Shown here: positions 7,587 through 16,545 of the stretch, piece after piece
Position numbering within the stretch: the stretch's first letter is position 1
Layout of the letters: every line of letters begins with the position of its first letter
NCBI GenBank assembly: GCA_902168105.1
Contig: CABHOY010000019.1
Location: forward strand, 248,001 to 312,000
Direction of reading: 5' to 3'
DNA from: an uncultured Flavihumibacter sp.
Lineage (GTDB): Bacteria; Bacteroidota; Bacteroidia; Chitinophagales; Chitinophagaceae
Length of the DNA: 64,000 nt
Notes under the pieces: generated by a model
What the model saw: only the letters and a program-made list of their open reading frames with translations
The model's database searches: none
Told to the model about the DNA's origin: nothing
Translations under genes and position numbers: made by a program

Positions 7587-10500
7587 ATGCAATTCATAAG
7601 AAAGTTTCTTGTTCCCGGACATTGGTACTTATTCCTGGCATCTTTCTGTATACTGGCAGCGCCTGTGTTAAAAGCACAGCAAACGCGCGTCTATACCGAG
7701 CCGGATAAAGTTTTCAAGGATGCCCAGCAACTTTTCCAACAGGAAAAATATGCAGTGGCCATGCAATTGTTCCGGCAAACGATCGATAATATCAGTTATT
7801 TCCAGGAAACCAGCCGTAGCCTGGTCAGGACAGACGCACAGTATTATTATACCGTTTGTGCGCTGAAGCTGGGACAGGCCAATGCTGAAAAGCTGGCGCT
7901 CGAGTTCCTCGCTAATTATAACAACAACGCACGGGAGCAGCTTGTCAGCTATCAGCTGGCGAAGTACTACTTCCACCAGAACAAACTGAAAGAAGCTATT
8001 CCGCTGTACGAGAAAGCCAATATCGAAAACCTTTCCAACAGTGAGATCGCAGAGGCAAAGTTTGAACTGGCCTACTGCTATTTCAACGTAAAAGACTTCC
8101 AGAAGGCCCAGCCCCTCTTTGGTTCCATTAAGGAGGTCCCCGGCAAATACTATCAGCCTGCCAACTATTATTACGGCTTCATTGCCTATTACAACAGGCA
8201 GTACAATGATGCGCTCACCAGCTTCCAGCGCGTCGTGGACGATCCTAAATACAGCAAGATCGTTCCCTATTATATCGCAGAGATCTATTACTTCCAGAAT
8301 AAAAAAGACAAGTTGATCAGCTATGCGGAGCCCCTCGTTAAAAAAGGAGGACTCTATTATGAAGCAGAACTGAAACAATTACTGGGTCAGGCTTATTTTG
8401 AAAGAAAAGAATACCAGAAAGCATTGCCTTACCTGCAGGAATTCCAGGATAACGCAGAAGAAGTAAGGAAAGAAGATATTTATCAGCTGTCATATAGCTA
8501 CTATCAGACGGGCAACTATACTAAGGCCATCAATGGTTTCAAACAATTAAGCAGTGAGCAGGATTCCCTGGGACAAAATTCCATGTACCTGCTGGGCGAT
8601 TGCTACCTGCGTACTAACCAGAAAGCGAATGCCCGTAACGCGTTTGCCTTCTGCGCCCGCAACAGCGCCAATACACAGCAACAGGAGATCTCCCGGTTCA
8701 ACTACGGCAAACTGTCTTATGAACTGGGTTACCAGGACGCTGCTATCACAGAGCTGACAAGCTTCGTAAACACCTATCCGCAGTCAACTTACAACAAAGA
8801 AGCCCGCGAGATACTGGTCAACCTTTTCCTGAACACCAACAACTACAATGATGCATTGACCATCATTGAGGCGATGCCTGAGAAGACACCTACCGTGCTG
8901 AAAGCTTATCAGAAAGTAGCTTACGGCCGCGCCACAGAACTGATAAATGACCAGCAGCTGGCGGAAGCCGACCGTTTGCTGGATATTTCACTGAAGAACC
9001 CATACGATAAGAACCTGGTACAACTGGCCCATTTCTGGAAAGCAGAAATTGCCATGCGTCAGAATAAAACAGATGCCGCCATCAGTCACCTGAACGTTTA
9101 CCTGACCGGCAACGTGCCTGCCTCCGGCGAAGCCAATGGACAGACCGCCAGCTATAACATGGGTTACAGCCTGTTGAAAAAAGAAGACTATACCCGTGCC
9201 CTCCAGCACTTCGAAGCAGCACAGCGCACTACCGGTCCTAATGCAGCACGTATCACTACCGATGCGGCCCTCCGTAGCGCCGACTGTTACTATATGCTGA
9301 AAGATTATCCGAAAGCAATGGTCCTGTATGACAAGATCATTAACAATAATCAGCCGGGATCAGACTATGCCACTTATCAGAAGAGTATCATTCTCGGTAT
9401 TCAGGGTAAGACTAACGAAAAAGTGGCCCTCCTCAAACAACTGGGTAACAAGTTCCCTTCTTCGGGCTTCGGAAACGATGCTGACCTGGAAATTGCCAAT
9501 ACTTACCTGGCGGAAGAAAAATATACTGAGGCGATCCCTTACCTGGAAAACGTATTGCAAAAGCAGCCTAACGGTCCTAATGCACCACGTGCATTGCTGA
9601 AACTGGGCCTTTGCTATTTCAATAAGGATAACGATGACAAGGCTATCTCCTACTACCGTCAGGTGGTAGAGAAATATCCTAACTCTCCAGAAGCCAACGA
9701 GGCATTGAATGCAGTAAAAGACATTTATGTAGGACAGGGTAAAACAGATATGTATATCGCCCTGCTGAAATCTACAGGTCAGTCAGTAAGCGCTTCTGCC
9801 GAAGACTCCCTTAGTTATGCATCTGCAGAATCAAAGTTCAGTAACGGCGACTGTGCCGGCGCTACTATCGCCTTCAACAGTTACCTGCAGAAGTTCCCGA
9901 ACGGCGCATTTGTGTTGCCAGCTAACTTCTACAAATCTGAATGTGCTTACAATAACAAGGACTATAACGGCGCCCTGCCTGGTTATGAGTTTGTGCTGAC
10001 AAAGAACAATAGCCTGTACGCAGAGCGTGCAGCATTACAGGCAGCCAATATCAACTTCTACGAGGTGAAGAACTATGAAAAGGCCCGCAGCTACTATCTG
10101 CAGCTACAGGACCTTTCCACCACGAAAGAGAACACCTTCGCTGCCACCCGCGGATTGCTGCGCAGCAACTACCTCCTGAAACACTGGGATGAAGTGAACA
10201 GCTATGCAGAGATCCTGCTGTCCAGCAGTAACATCAGTACTGACGACCAGATCATCGGTCACGCTTACCTGGGTCGTGCAGAACAGGAACAGGGCCAGTA
10301 TGACGAAGCGATCAAAGAATATAAGATAGCTGCGGGTCTGACCAAATCTGAAATTGGCGCTGAAGCCCGTTACAATCTGGCTTACTGCCTGTTGCAGAAA
10401 AATGACCTGGCAGGTGCAGAGAAAGCTGGTTTTGATGTAATAAAGAATACACCGGGATATGAAGTGTGGGTAGCAAAATCCTACATTCTCCTGGGAGATG

Positions 10501-10658
10501 TATATGCCCGTCAGAAAGACTATTTCAACGCAAAAGCTACCTTCCAGAGTATTGCAGAGAACTGTCCGATACCTGAACTGAAACAGGAAGCGAAGGACAA
10601 ACTGGCGAAAGCTGAAGCAGAAGAGAAGGCTGCTTCTAAGATCAAATCCAATAAATAA
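7587..10658 (+). CDS. Large periplasmic tetratricopeptide-repeat protein
   Basis: The product has 1023 residues. A Sec signal peptide (about residues 1-30, ending APVLKAQQ) is followed by an almost continuous array of TPR units. Examples are VFKDAQQLFQQEKYAVAMQLF, AKYYFHQNKLKEAIPLYEKA, LLGQAYFERKEYQKALPYL, ALRSADCYYMLKDYPKAMVL and AYLGRAEQEQGQYDEAIKEY. These superhelical repeats bind partner proteins, and no enzyme domain is present. The next gene, 17 bases downstream, encodes an outer-membrane barrel, so an envelope scaffolding or assembly role is inferred. The specific process is unknown. Confidence 0.85.
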   Translation: MQFIRKFLVPGHWYLFLASFCILAAPVLKAQQTRVYTEPDKVFKDAQQLFQQEKYAVAMQLFRQTIDNISYFQETSRSLVRTDAQYYYTVCALKLGQANAEKLALEFLANYNNNAREQLVSYQLAKYYFHQNKLKEAIPLYEKANIENLSNSEIAEAKFELAYCYFNVKDFQKAQPLFGSIKEVPGKYYQPANYYYGFIAYYNRQYNDALTSFQRVVDDPKYSKIVPYYIAEIYYFQNKKDKLISYAEPLVKKGGLYYEAELKQLLGQAYFERKEYQKALPYLQEFQDNAEEVRKEDIYQLSYSYYQTGNYTKAINGFKQLSSEQDSLGQNSMYLLGDCYLRTNQKANARNAFAFCARNSANTQQQEISRFNYGKLSYELGYQDAAITELTSFVNTYPQSTYNKEAREILVNLFLNTNNYNDALTIIEAMPEKTPTVLKAYQKVAYGRATELINDQQLAEADRLLDISLKNPYDKNLVQLAHFWKAEIAMRQNKTDAAISHLNVYLTGNVPASGEANGQTASYNMGYSLLKKEDYTRALQHFEAAQRTTGPNAARITTDAALRSADCYYMLKDYPKAMVLYDKIINNNQPGSDYATYQKSIILGIQGKTNEKVALLKQLGNKFPSSGFGNDADLEIANTYLAEEKYTEAIPYLENVLQKQPNGPNAPRALLKLGLCYFNKDNDDKAISYYRQVVEKYPNSPEANEALNAVKDIYVGQGKTDMYIALLKSTGQSVSASAEDSLSYASAESKFSNGDCAGATIAFNSYLQKFPNGAFVLPANFYKSECAYNNKDYNGALPGYEFVLTKNNSLYAERAALQAANINFYEVKNYEKARSYYLQLQDLSTTKENTFAATRGLLRSNYLLKHWDEVNSYAEILLSSSNISTDDQIIGHAYLGRAEQEQGQYDEAIKEYKIAAGLTKSEIGAEARYNLAYCLLQKNDLAGAEKAGFDVIKNTPGYEVWVAKSYILLGDVYARQKDYFNAKATFQSIAENCPIPELKQEAKDKLAKAEAEEKAASKIKSNK

Positions 10659-10675
10659 TTCCGAATTACGTTAGC

Positions 10676-12325
10676 ATGAACGCTTATATCAAACATATTC
10701 ACCGGTTCCTGGCAGTAGCAGGTTGCAGTGCGGCAGGCATTCTGATGCATCAGCAGGCATACGCGCAGGAGACACTGAAAGAGGAAACAATTGATATCAT
10801 TTCCAATTACCGCCCAAAATTGCGGGATGCGGCTAAACTGAACCTGACAGCGTCCCTGCCTGGTTTCGATACTACCCGTCCACGCCTGCAATACCAGGTA
10901 CCGGCGCTGAACCTGTATTTCATGTACCAGCCTATTCCGCTTAAACCGTTAGCGTTGGGTAAGGATTCATTGAGCCAGTTACAGAACAACTTTATCAAAG
11001 CCGGCTATGGTAATCTTAGTACGCCTTTGATACAAGCGGGTTTTGGTACCGGCAGGCAGGAAAAATATAACTTCGGATTGTATGTGAATTACACATCCTC
11101 CAAAGGAGATATTAAAAACCAGGACTATAGCGCGCTCAATATACTGGGATCGGGTACTTACTTCACTCCCCTGTGGGAAGTGAACGGCAGTATCGGATAT
11201 GACCGTAACCAGGTGCATTACTATGGTTATGACCATGCGCAACTGGAGTTCAGCAAAAACGATGTTAAGCAGGCCTTCAGCCAGTTCACGGCACAGATAG
11301 GCGCTAAGAACAGGACCCTGAACGACTGGGCCTTTAAGTTCGAGCCTTCCGCTAAATTCATCTACTTCAGCGATTCCTATAAACGTAAAGAGCCTACTGC
11401 GATCTTCAAGATCCCGGTATCCAAGCAACTGTTTGAGGATGTTTACCTGAGGGCTGAAGGTATCTTTGACCTGTCTTCTTTCAAGGAAGACGATCACGAA
11501 CAGATCAATAACAACGTGGTGGCCATCCATCCGGCACTGGAGATCATCAAGCCACGTTTCATGTTACATGCAGGTGTGAACCCTACCTGGACCAACAGCA
11601 AGTTCTATCTGCTGCCAGATATCGTGAACGAGACACACATCATTTATAAGAAGGTGATCCTGAGCAGCGGATGGATGTCTTATGTTAATAAGAACAGCTA
11701 CCGTAACCTGGCTAACCAGAATCCATTTATCGGCAGTTACGGTGAAGGTATCCTGAACACAAGGGTGGAAGAGAAATACACCGGTATCAAGGGATCACTG
11801 GGCAGCCACTTTAACTATAATACCAAGTTTGCTGCAGTTACCTGGCACAACCTGCCACTGTTCGTGAACGACAGCATAGACGGTAAGACCTTCTACACGA
11901 AGAACGAGGAAGAGTTAAAAGCCTTCAACCTGCATGCAGAAGTAGGTTATATACAGGAAGAGAAGTTCCAGATGAGATTAGCATTTGACTGGTTCAACTA
12001 TAACAAACAGAAATCCGAGATCAAGCCCTGGGGCCTGATACCCTTCCAGGCAGACGCTTTCGCGCAATATACCATTGCTAAGAAGCTGCACCTGAATGCG
12101 AACCTGTATTACCTGGGCGGTACCTACTACCAGGTATTTGCCACACAGGATTTCGACAAGACCAAGGGTAAATGGGATCTTAGCGCTGGCGCCAACTATG
12201 ATATCGGCAAGAACTTCAACATCTGGGTGAATGCCAATAACCTGTTTAATTCCAAATACCAGCGTTGGTTCGGTTACCCGACCTACGGACTGAATGTATT
12301 GGGAGGCGTGATGATTAAATTTTAA
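10676..12325 (+). CDS. Outer-membrane beta-barrel protein (TonB-receptor-like barrel without plug)
   Basis: The product has 549 residues with a signal peptide at about 1-30 (..HQQAYAQ). The rest is a series of alternating amphipathic beta strands (for example KYNFGLYVNYTSSKGDI, WEVNGSIGYDRNQVHYYGY, KLHLNANLYYLGGTYYQVF). It ends in a strand with terminal Phe (MIKF), the usual recognition signal for the Bam machinery. I find no TonB box or plug domain. It is 17 bases after the TPR gene, so the pair is probably one operon and may form a complex. The substrate or role is unknown. Confidence 0.8.
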   Translation: MNAYIKHIHRFLAVAGCSAAGILMHQQAYAQETLKEETIDIISNYRPKLRDAAKLNLTASLPGFDTTRPRLQYQVPALNLYFMYQPIPLKPLALGKDSLSQLQNNFIKAGYGNLSTPLIQAGFGTGRQEKYNFGLYVNYTSSKGDIKNQDYSALNILGSGTYFTPLWEVNGSIGYDRNQVHYYGYDHAQLEFSKNDVKQAFSQFTAQIGAKNRTLNDWAFKFEPSAKFIYFSDSYKRKEPTAIFKIPVSKQLFEDVYLRAEGIFDLSSFKEDDHEQINNNVVAIHPALEIIKPRFMLHAGVNPTWTNSKFYLLPDIVNETHIIYKKVILSSGWMSYVNKNSYRNLANQNPFIGSYGEGILNTRVEEKYTGIKGSLGSHFNYNTKFAAVTWHNLPLFVNDSIDGKTFYTKNEEELKAFNLHAEVGYIQEEKFQMRLAFDWFNYNKQKSEIKPWGLIPFQADAFAQYTIAKKLHLNANLYYLGGTYYQVFATQDFDKTKGKWDLSAGANYDIGKNFNIWVNANNLFNSKYQRWFGYPTYGLNVLGGVMIKF

Positions 12326-12473
12326 AATCGTACAATTGCACCTAGTAAACAGGAATTAAGGACGAGGAAATTGAATACGGACAACATATTACCCCAATTC
12401 CTAATCCTTAATTCCTGATTTCAATTTCGTTCGAGGAGAGAGTCATTTTATAATAATAGGAATATCTACGTAA
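12326..12473. repeat. Intergenic inverted repeat before the HU-like gene
   Basis: A 13-base sequence at 12350-12362 (caggaattaagga) is repeated in perfect inversion at 12405-12417, with weaker pairing continuing inward. It could be a terminator for the barrel gene, a leader structure for the next gene, or a decayed dispersed repeat. Confidence 0.5.
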
Positions 12474-13595
12474 TTGGTACTACAGCAATACATAACAGAA
12501 ATTTTGTTCAGGCAGCATACATGCTGTCTGCCCCAACTAGGCGTGTTCAAATTAACACATACCCCCGCGCGTTACGATGTTACCAATAAAACGATCTCCC
12601 CTCCCGGAGAGATCATCACTTTTGAGGAAACATTGACAAACGACGGAGGTCTTGTAGAATGGATCTCGCAAAAGGAACTCCTGGTGCCTGCTATCGCGCA
12701 GCTTAAAATGGAGAAATATATAGATGAATTCAAGCAGGCCCTCAAAAAGGGGGAGCCTGTTATAATACCAGGTGTAGGAAAATTGCAGGCAAATGTGGTG
12801 GGCAGGATATCCTTTGAACAGGAACCGCCTGCTATTACAAGGGATGTGCTGCATGTTAGTCCGGTGATCAGGCAGGATGCCAGCCATAAGGTAACAGTTG
12901 GGACCAGGGAAGTGGTTAACAAGCAGGTGGTAGACCACCTGACGGCTTCACAGTCATCATCTTCTTCTTCGGCTTCAACCTCCCCTGCGGCTTCAACGCC
13001 AACACCAGCGCCGGCGGTACCAGCCTCCGATCAGGGAGTTAAGCCGCCGTCTACAGTAACTCCTGCTGCAACGGAAGATTATGAATTTAACGGATATACC
13101 AGGGAAATCCCTTCTAAACTACGCTGGCTGTGGATCGCTATTCCGGTAGCCTGCGTTGTTACTGCCGGGATAGTATGGTGGTCAGTAAACAGAAATAGAC
13201 CTGAGATCACAAGGGCGGAAAGCGCGCTACCCCCTGTTCCTGTAGAGGCAGTACCTGTACAGGTGGAGCGGGCTGCTGACAGCGTTGCCCGGGCTGCTGC
13301 TGCCGCTGCATTGCCATCCACACAGGAGTATAATGTTATTTTCGAAGTGTTCAAAACCAGAAAAGCTGGTGAGAGTATGTATAAGAGGCAAGTGGGATGG
13401 AAACGATTCGTGGTATTCCGGGCTAATAAGGACTCCACATTGTTCATGCTGGGTGAACACTTTAAAACGCCGGCAGCTGATACAACTGCCATGAAAGATT
13501 CCGTATTAAAAAAATATGGCGCTAGGATCCAACCTTTCCTTGAGTTCAGTAAACTCACCGAAAAAGACACTGCGGCCTGGAATTGGAAAAAATAG
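12474..13595 (+). CDS. HU-CCDC81-type protein with one transmembrane helix and a SPOR-like tail
   Basis: The product has 373 residues. Two tandem HU-like domains of the bacterial CCDC81 type occupy about residues 1-115 (LQQYITEILFRQHTCCLPQLGVF, then KMEKYIDEFKQALKKGEPVIIPGVGKL). A Ser/Ala/Pro-rich linker follows, then one membrane helix at about 209-233 (WLWIAIPVACVVTAGIVWW), and a C-terminal region resembling a SPOR peptidoglycan-binding domain. The topology suggests a link between a cytosolic HU-like domain and the cell wall. The start appears to be TTG at 12474: an in-frame stop lies directly before it, and the family N-terminus (M-V/I-LQQ) begins exactly there. Confidence 0.75.
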   Translation: MVLQQYITEILFRQHTCCLPQLGVFKLTHTPARYDVTNKTISPPGEIITFEETLTNDGGLVEWISQKELLVPAIAQLKMEKYIDEFKQALKKGEPVIIPGVGKLQANVVGRISFEQEPPAITRDVLHVSPVIRQDASHKVTVGTREVVNKQVVDHLTASQSSSSSSASTSPAASTPTPAPAVPASDQGVKPPSTVTPAATEDYEFNGYTREIPSKLRWLWIAIPVACVVTAGIVWWSVNRNRPEITRAESALPPVPVEAVPVQVERAADSVARAAAAAALPSTQEYNVIFEVFKTRKAGESMYKRQVGWKRFVVFRANKDSTLFMLGEHFKTPAADTTAMKDSVLKKYGARIQPFLEFSKLTEKDTAAWNWKK

Positions 13596-13603
13596 ATGTT
13601 ATA

Positions 13604-13663
13604 ATAAAAGAGATCGGGGTAGTATTTCCAGCATAAAGGAAATACTACCCCGATCTCTTTTAT
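13604..13663 (+). terminator. Long perfect hairpin terminator (26-bp stem)
   Basis: Bases 13604-13629 are perfectly complementary to 13638-13663 around an 8-base loop. The stem core reads gagatcggggtagtatttcc, and A and T runs flank it, so it could stop transcription from both sides. Confidence 0.85.
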
Positions 13664-13839
13664 ATCAAACTTTGTGGATATCAGTTAAAGAACAGCTGTC
13701 TGGCTTCCGGTGATTCCTGTTCAGAGAAGACAAGACATCTTCTGAGACAAGGTTTCGCACCAGATCTCTTTCTTAGAAACAACAGCCAGCTCTGATCCTG
13801 AATTATGTGGGGAAATGTGTCCCTGGAGCTATGGATACA

Positions 13840-14733
13840 CTAGATCTCTTTTGCTACGATCTCCAGCCCTTCTTCAAAACTATGGGGGGCAAAACCCAGC
13901 TCTTTCACGGCCTTATCAATAACAAAACCTGTTTTAGCCGGGCGTTTGGCGGGCTGTGTGAAGCTTTTGGCATCTACCTTTTCAAGAAGCTGTGTGTTCA
14001 GTTTAAAATAACCGGCAGTTTGTACCGCCATCTGATAAGGCGTCAGTGTTTCCTTGCCTGATATGTGGAAAATGCCGGCAGCCTTCTTATCTGCCACCAG
14101 TTTGCATCCTACGGCAAGGTCCTGTACGAGCGTGGGTGTACGCCATTGGTCATCCACGACCTTTAGCTTCTTTCCCTGCTCAAGGTTATTCTTTACCCAG
14201 GTGATGATGTTACTGCGCTTGGAATCTGCCGCTACACCGTATACCAGTACCGTACGTACGATGGCCCACTGGAGCTTACTGTTACGGACCATGCTTTCTG
14301 CCGCTACTTTGCTGGAGCCGTAGTAGCTGATGGGGTTGACCAAATCATCTTCTGCATATGGCCCCTTTAAACCGTCAAATACGAAGTCGGTAGACAGGAA
14401 AACGAAGAAGGTGTTCTGCTTTTCGGCAGCATGCAATAAATAACGGGTGGCTGCGACATTCGTGTCCCAGCACAGGTCTTTATTGCGTTCACAATCATCT
14501 ACCTGAGTCATGGCAGCAGCGTGGATGAGAATATCCGGCTTATGCTTTTCCAACAGATGATCCACACTGGTGGCATCCCGCAGATTGGTAGCTTCATAGG
14601 TATATCCCGCCTGCATCGGCAGCCGGTTAGGGCCTCTTCCGCTGGCTATTACCTGATACCGGCCATCCTCCAAAAAAACGGGAATAAGGTGCTGGCCCAA
14701 TAATCCGTTGCTTCCTGTGATTAATACCTTCAT
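13840..14733 (-). CDS. RmlD-like dTDP-4-dehydrorhamnose reductase / SDR-family oxidoreductase
   Basis: The product has 297 residues, the usual RmlD length. It has an extended SDR fold with a Rossmann glycine motif at the N-terminus (ITGSNGLLGQHL) and the catalytic Tyr-Lys pair in YYGSSKVAAE. Further signatures are AAMTQVDDCE, FLSTDFVFDG and GIFHISGKE. RmlD enzymes reduce dTDP-4-keto-rhamnose with NAD(P)H in the last step of dTDP-L-rhamnose synthesis. No other rml genes are nearby, so a different nucleotide-sugar substrate is possible. It seems to be a single gene on the minus strand. Confidence 0.8.
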   Translation of the reverse strand: MKVLITGSNGLLGQHLIPVFLEDGRYQVIASGRGPNRLPMQAGYTYEATNLRDATSVDHLLEKHKPDILIHAAAMTQVDDCERNKDLCWDTNVAATRYLLHAAEKQNTFFVFLSTDFVFDGLKGPYAEDDLVNPISYYGSSKVAAESMVRNSKLQWAIVRTVLVYGVAADSKRSNIITWVKNNLEQGKKLKVVDDQWRTPTLVQDLAVGCKLVADKKAAGIFHISGKETLTPYQMAVQTAGYFKLNTQLLEKVDAKSFTQPAKRPAKTGFVIDKAVKELGFAPHSFEEGLEIVAKEI

Positions 14734-14751
14734 ATCTATGCCTTTTACTAA

Positions 14752-14791
14752 AATTACGAATTCAGTTTCAATTTGGAATTACGAATTACGG
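14752..14791. repeat. Short AATTACGAATT direct repeats
   Basis: aattacgaatt occurs at 14752-14762 and again, extended, within 14776-14791. The same word family forms the inverted repeat near 3270. This looks like simple intergenic repeat sequence. Confidence 0.5.
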
Positions 14792-14900
14792 AGGAGCAGT
14801 GGGATTCTACCCAATCTTTACCAAAAGCTTATCAGGATAGCTGTAAACCGGAACATCGCTTACACGGACATACGATATTTACAGAAGCCTCCTGACACAG

Positions 14901-14931
14901 AAAAAGGGCTGACCTGCCGGTCAGCCCTTTT
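14901..14931 (-). terminator. Terminator of the GLUG lipoprotein gene
   Basis: AAAAGGGCTGACC pairs with its exact complement around a TGCC loop, and the run of T faces the minus strand. It lies 32 bases past the lipoprotein stop. Confidence 0.8.
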
Positions 14932-14962
14932 GAATATCGGATAGCTCAGATAAGCTGAACCC

Positions 14963-16267
14963 CTATTCCCACCACAATTTCAATGGATGATCAAGATCAG
15001 TATCTAATTTGAATGGTCGTTTATCTGCTGGTGCGGTAATACCGGCCGGCCACTCGGCTACTTCCACGGTACCGATCTGTAAGCCAAGTTCGGAGATCGT
15101 AGTGCCCATCTTTACACCTTCCTCAGGGGTACCTGCCAATGCGAAGCAATTGGTAACAGTCATGATCTTATCCCCACGCTTTAGAGGCCCTATAGCAAGA
15201 AACTCCGACACGTCAGTATTGTACTCTTTTACGATGGCATAGCTATTAGTGATATATCCAACACCTCCTGCCGGCAGACCAACGAGTCCGCCAGCGGCGT
15301 ATGCATCGAAAGAGAAATAAGCGTAAGACATATTGATGCTAGAAGCAGTGACACCTCCTATCAGGCCTCCCACGTTACCGGCTCTCAGATGTCCCCTGAA
15401 AGAACAACCGATCATATTACTGTTGTTACTATATCCGCAAATGCCGCCTACATATGGGCTTTTGTCTTTATTTCCTAAAATATCACCTGTCACCGAACAG
15501 CCGATAATATTAGCCCCACTGGCATAACCTACAATACCTCCAATTGCCGCATCAGCTCCAATAAGCCCCTCAGGAGCAAGTTCGAGCCTGATGTTCTTTA
15601 TTATACTGCCGCTATCTGCATAACGGAATAAGCCAACATATGAAGACTCGTTCACTTTTTGAGGTGCACTCATCTTAAGATTTGTGATCTTGTGGCCTTG
15701 TCCGTCGTAACTGCCCTTAATGTTGCGAACACAAGGCGACTGGTCGAACAGCGTATCAGGGAAGGCGAAGTCCTGTACCTGTACATAGTGGTCTGATGTA
15801 TCAGAATTACGGATAATGGCTATGTTAATGAAATCACGGTAATCCCTGATCTTGTATTCGGCCTTCTCCGTTTTTGCCTGTACTGTTGCATCAGGACCAC
15901 TAAATGTAACCTTCAGAGTAATTTCGCCGTCACGATAGTTGAATACGCCATTTAACTCGATCGTTGCGTTACCATTTCCATCTAGCTTACCATTGCCTTT
16001 CACAGGGGTGTCGGTTGCCTTTTTCAGGCCGTTGCTGCCAACCAGTTCATAAGTAAACGACTGGCTGGAAACGCCATTGCTGAGTTTTGCATAAATACCC
16101 GGTCCGTTGATCATACTGGAAAGCTCAAACGATCCGATCTGGTCATAATTAAAGGTAACCTGGGTCTTTTCGGGTTGGGGCGCAGGGGGATTAGAATCGC
16201 CGTCTTTACTGCAGGCTGTTGCAAACAACATCGCTGTAGTTAAAGCGCATAGGTATAAGTGTCTCAT
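14963..16267 (-). CDS. Surface lipoprotein with GLUG-type repeats
   Basis: The product has 434 residues. A lipoprotein signal peptide ends in LFATACSKDGDS, with the lipidated Cys at about residue 19. The N-terminal part is beta-rich and Ig-like. From about residue 240 there is a run of Gly-rich repeats of the GLUG kind: GGIVGYASGANIIGCSVTGD, GGICGYSNNSNMIGCSFRG, GGLIGGVTASSINMSYA, GGLVGLPAGG. GLUG repeats form a beta-helix in surface and adhesin-like proteins. The ligand is unknown. It appears to be a single gene with its own terminator. Confidence 0.7.
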   Translation of the reverse strand: MRHLYLCALTTAMLFATACSKDGDSNPPAPQPEKTQVTFNYDQIGSFELSSMINGPGIYAKLSNGVSSQSFTYELVGSNGLKKATDTPVKGNGKLDGNGNATIELNGVFNYRDGEITLKVTFSGPDATVQAKTEKAEYKIRDYRDFINIAIIRNSDTSDHYVQVQDFAFPDTLFDQSPCVRNIKGSYDGQGHKITNLKMSAPQKVNESSYVGLFRYADSGSIIKNIRLELAPEGLIGADAAIGGIVGYASGANIIGCSVTGDILGNKDKSPYVGGICGYSNNSNMIGCSFRGHLRAGNVGGLIGGVTASSINMSYAYFSFDAYAAGGLVGLPAGGVGYITNSYAIVKEYNTDVSEFLAIGPLKRGDKIMTVTNCFALAGTPEEGVKMGTTISELGLQIGTVEVAEWPAGITAPADKRPFKLDTDLDHPLKLWWE

Positions 16268-16496
16268 GTATAGGTATACTTAGTTTAGATTTAAGGTAAA
16301 ATTATTAAAAATGACCATATTAATATCTGGGTAAGAAAGCATGTTGCAAGATCTAATGCATTGTTCCCATTTGCTATACCGTCATTAAAAGATGATTTTA
16401 CAGAAGATGATGAAAACAGATATACAGTTCGGCACCATAATAAATAACTAATTATCAACCGTTAGGCCGCAGTATGGCAAGAGATTAAACTGGAAT

Positions 16497-16528
16497 AAAA
16501 AAGGCCGCACCAGCAGGTACGGCCTTTT
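16497..16528 (-). terminator. Terminator of the prolyl oligopeptidase gene
   Basis: AAAAGGCCG at 16499-16507 pairs with CGGCCTTTT at 16520-16528. It lies 18 bases beyond the stop codon, and the T run is on the minus strand. Confidence 0.75.
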
Positions 16529-16545
16529 ATGTTAATTGTTTATTA

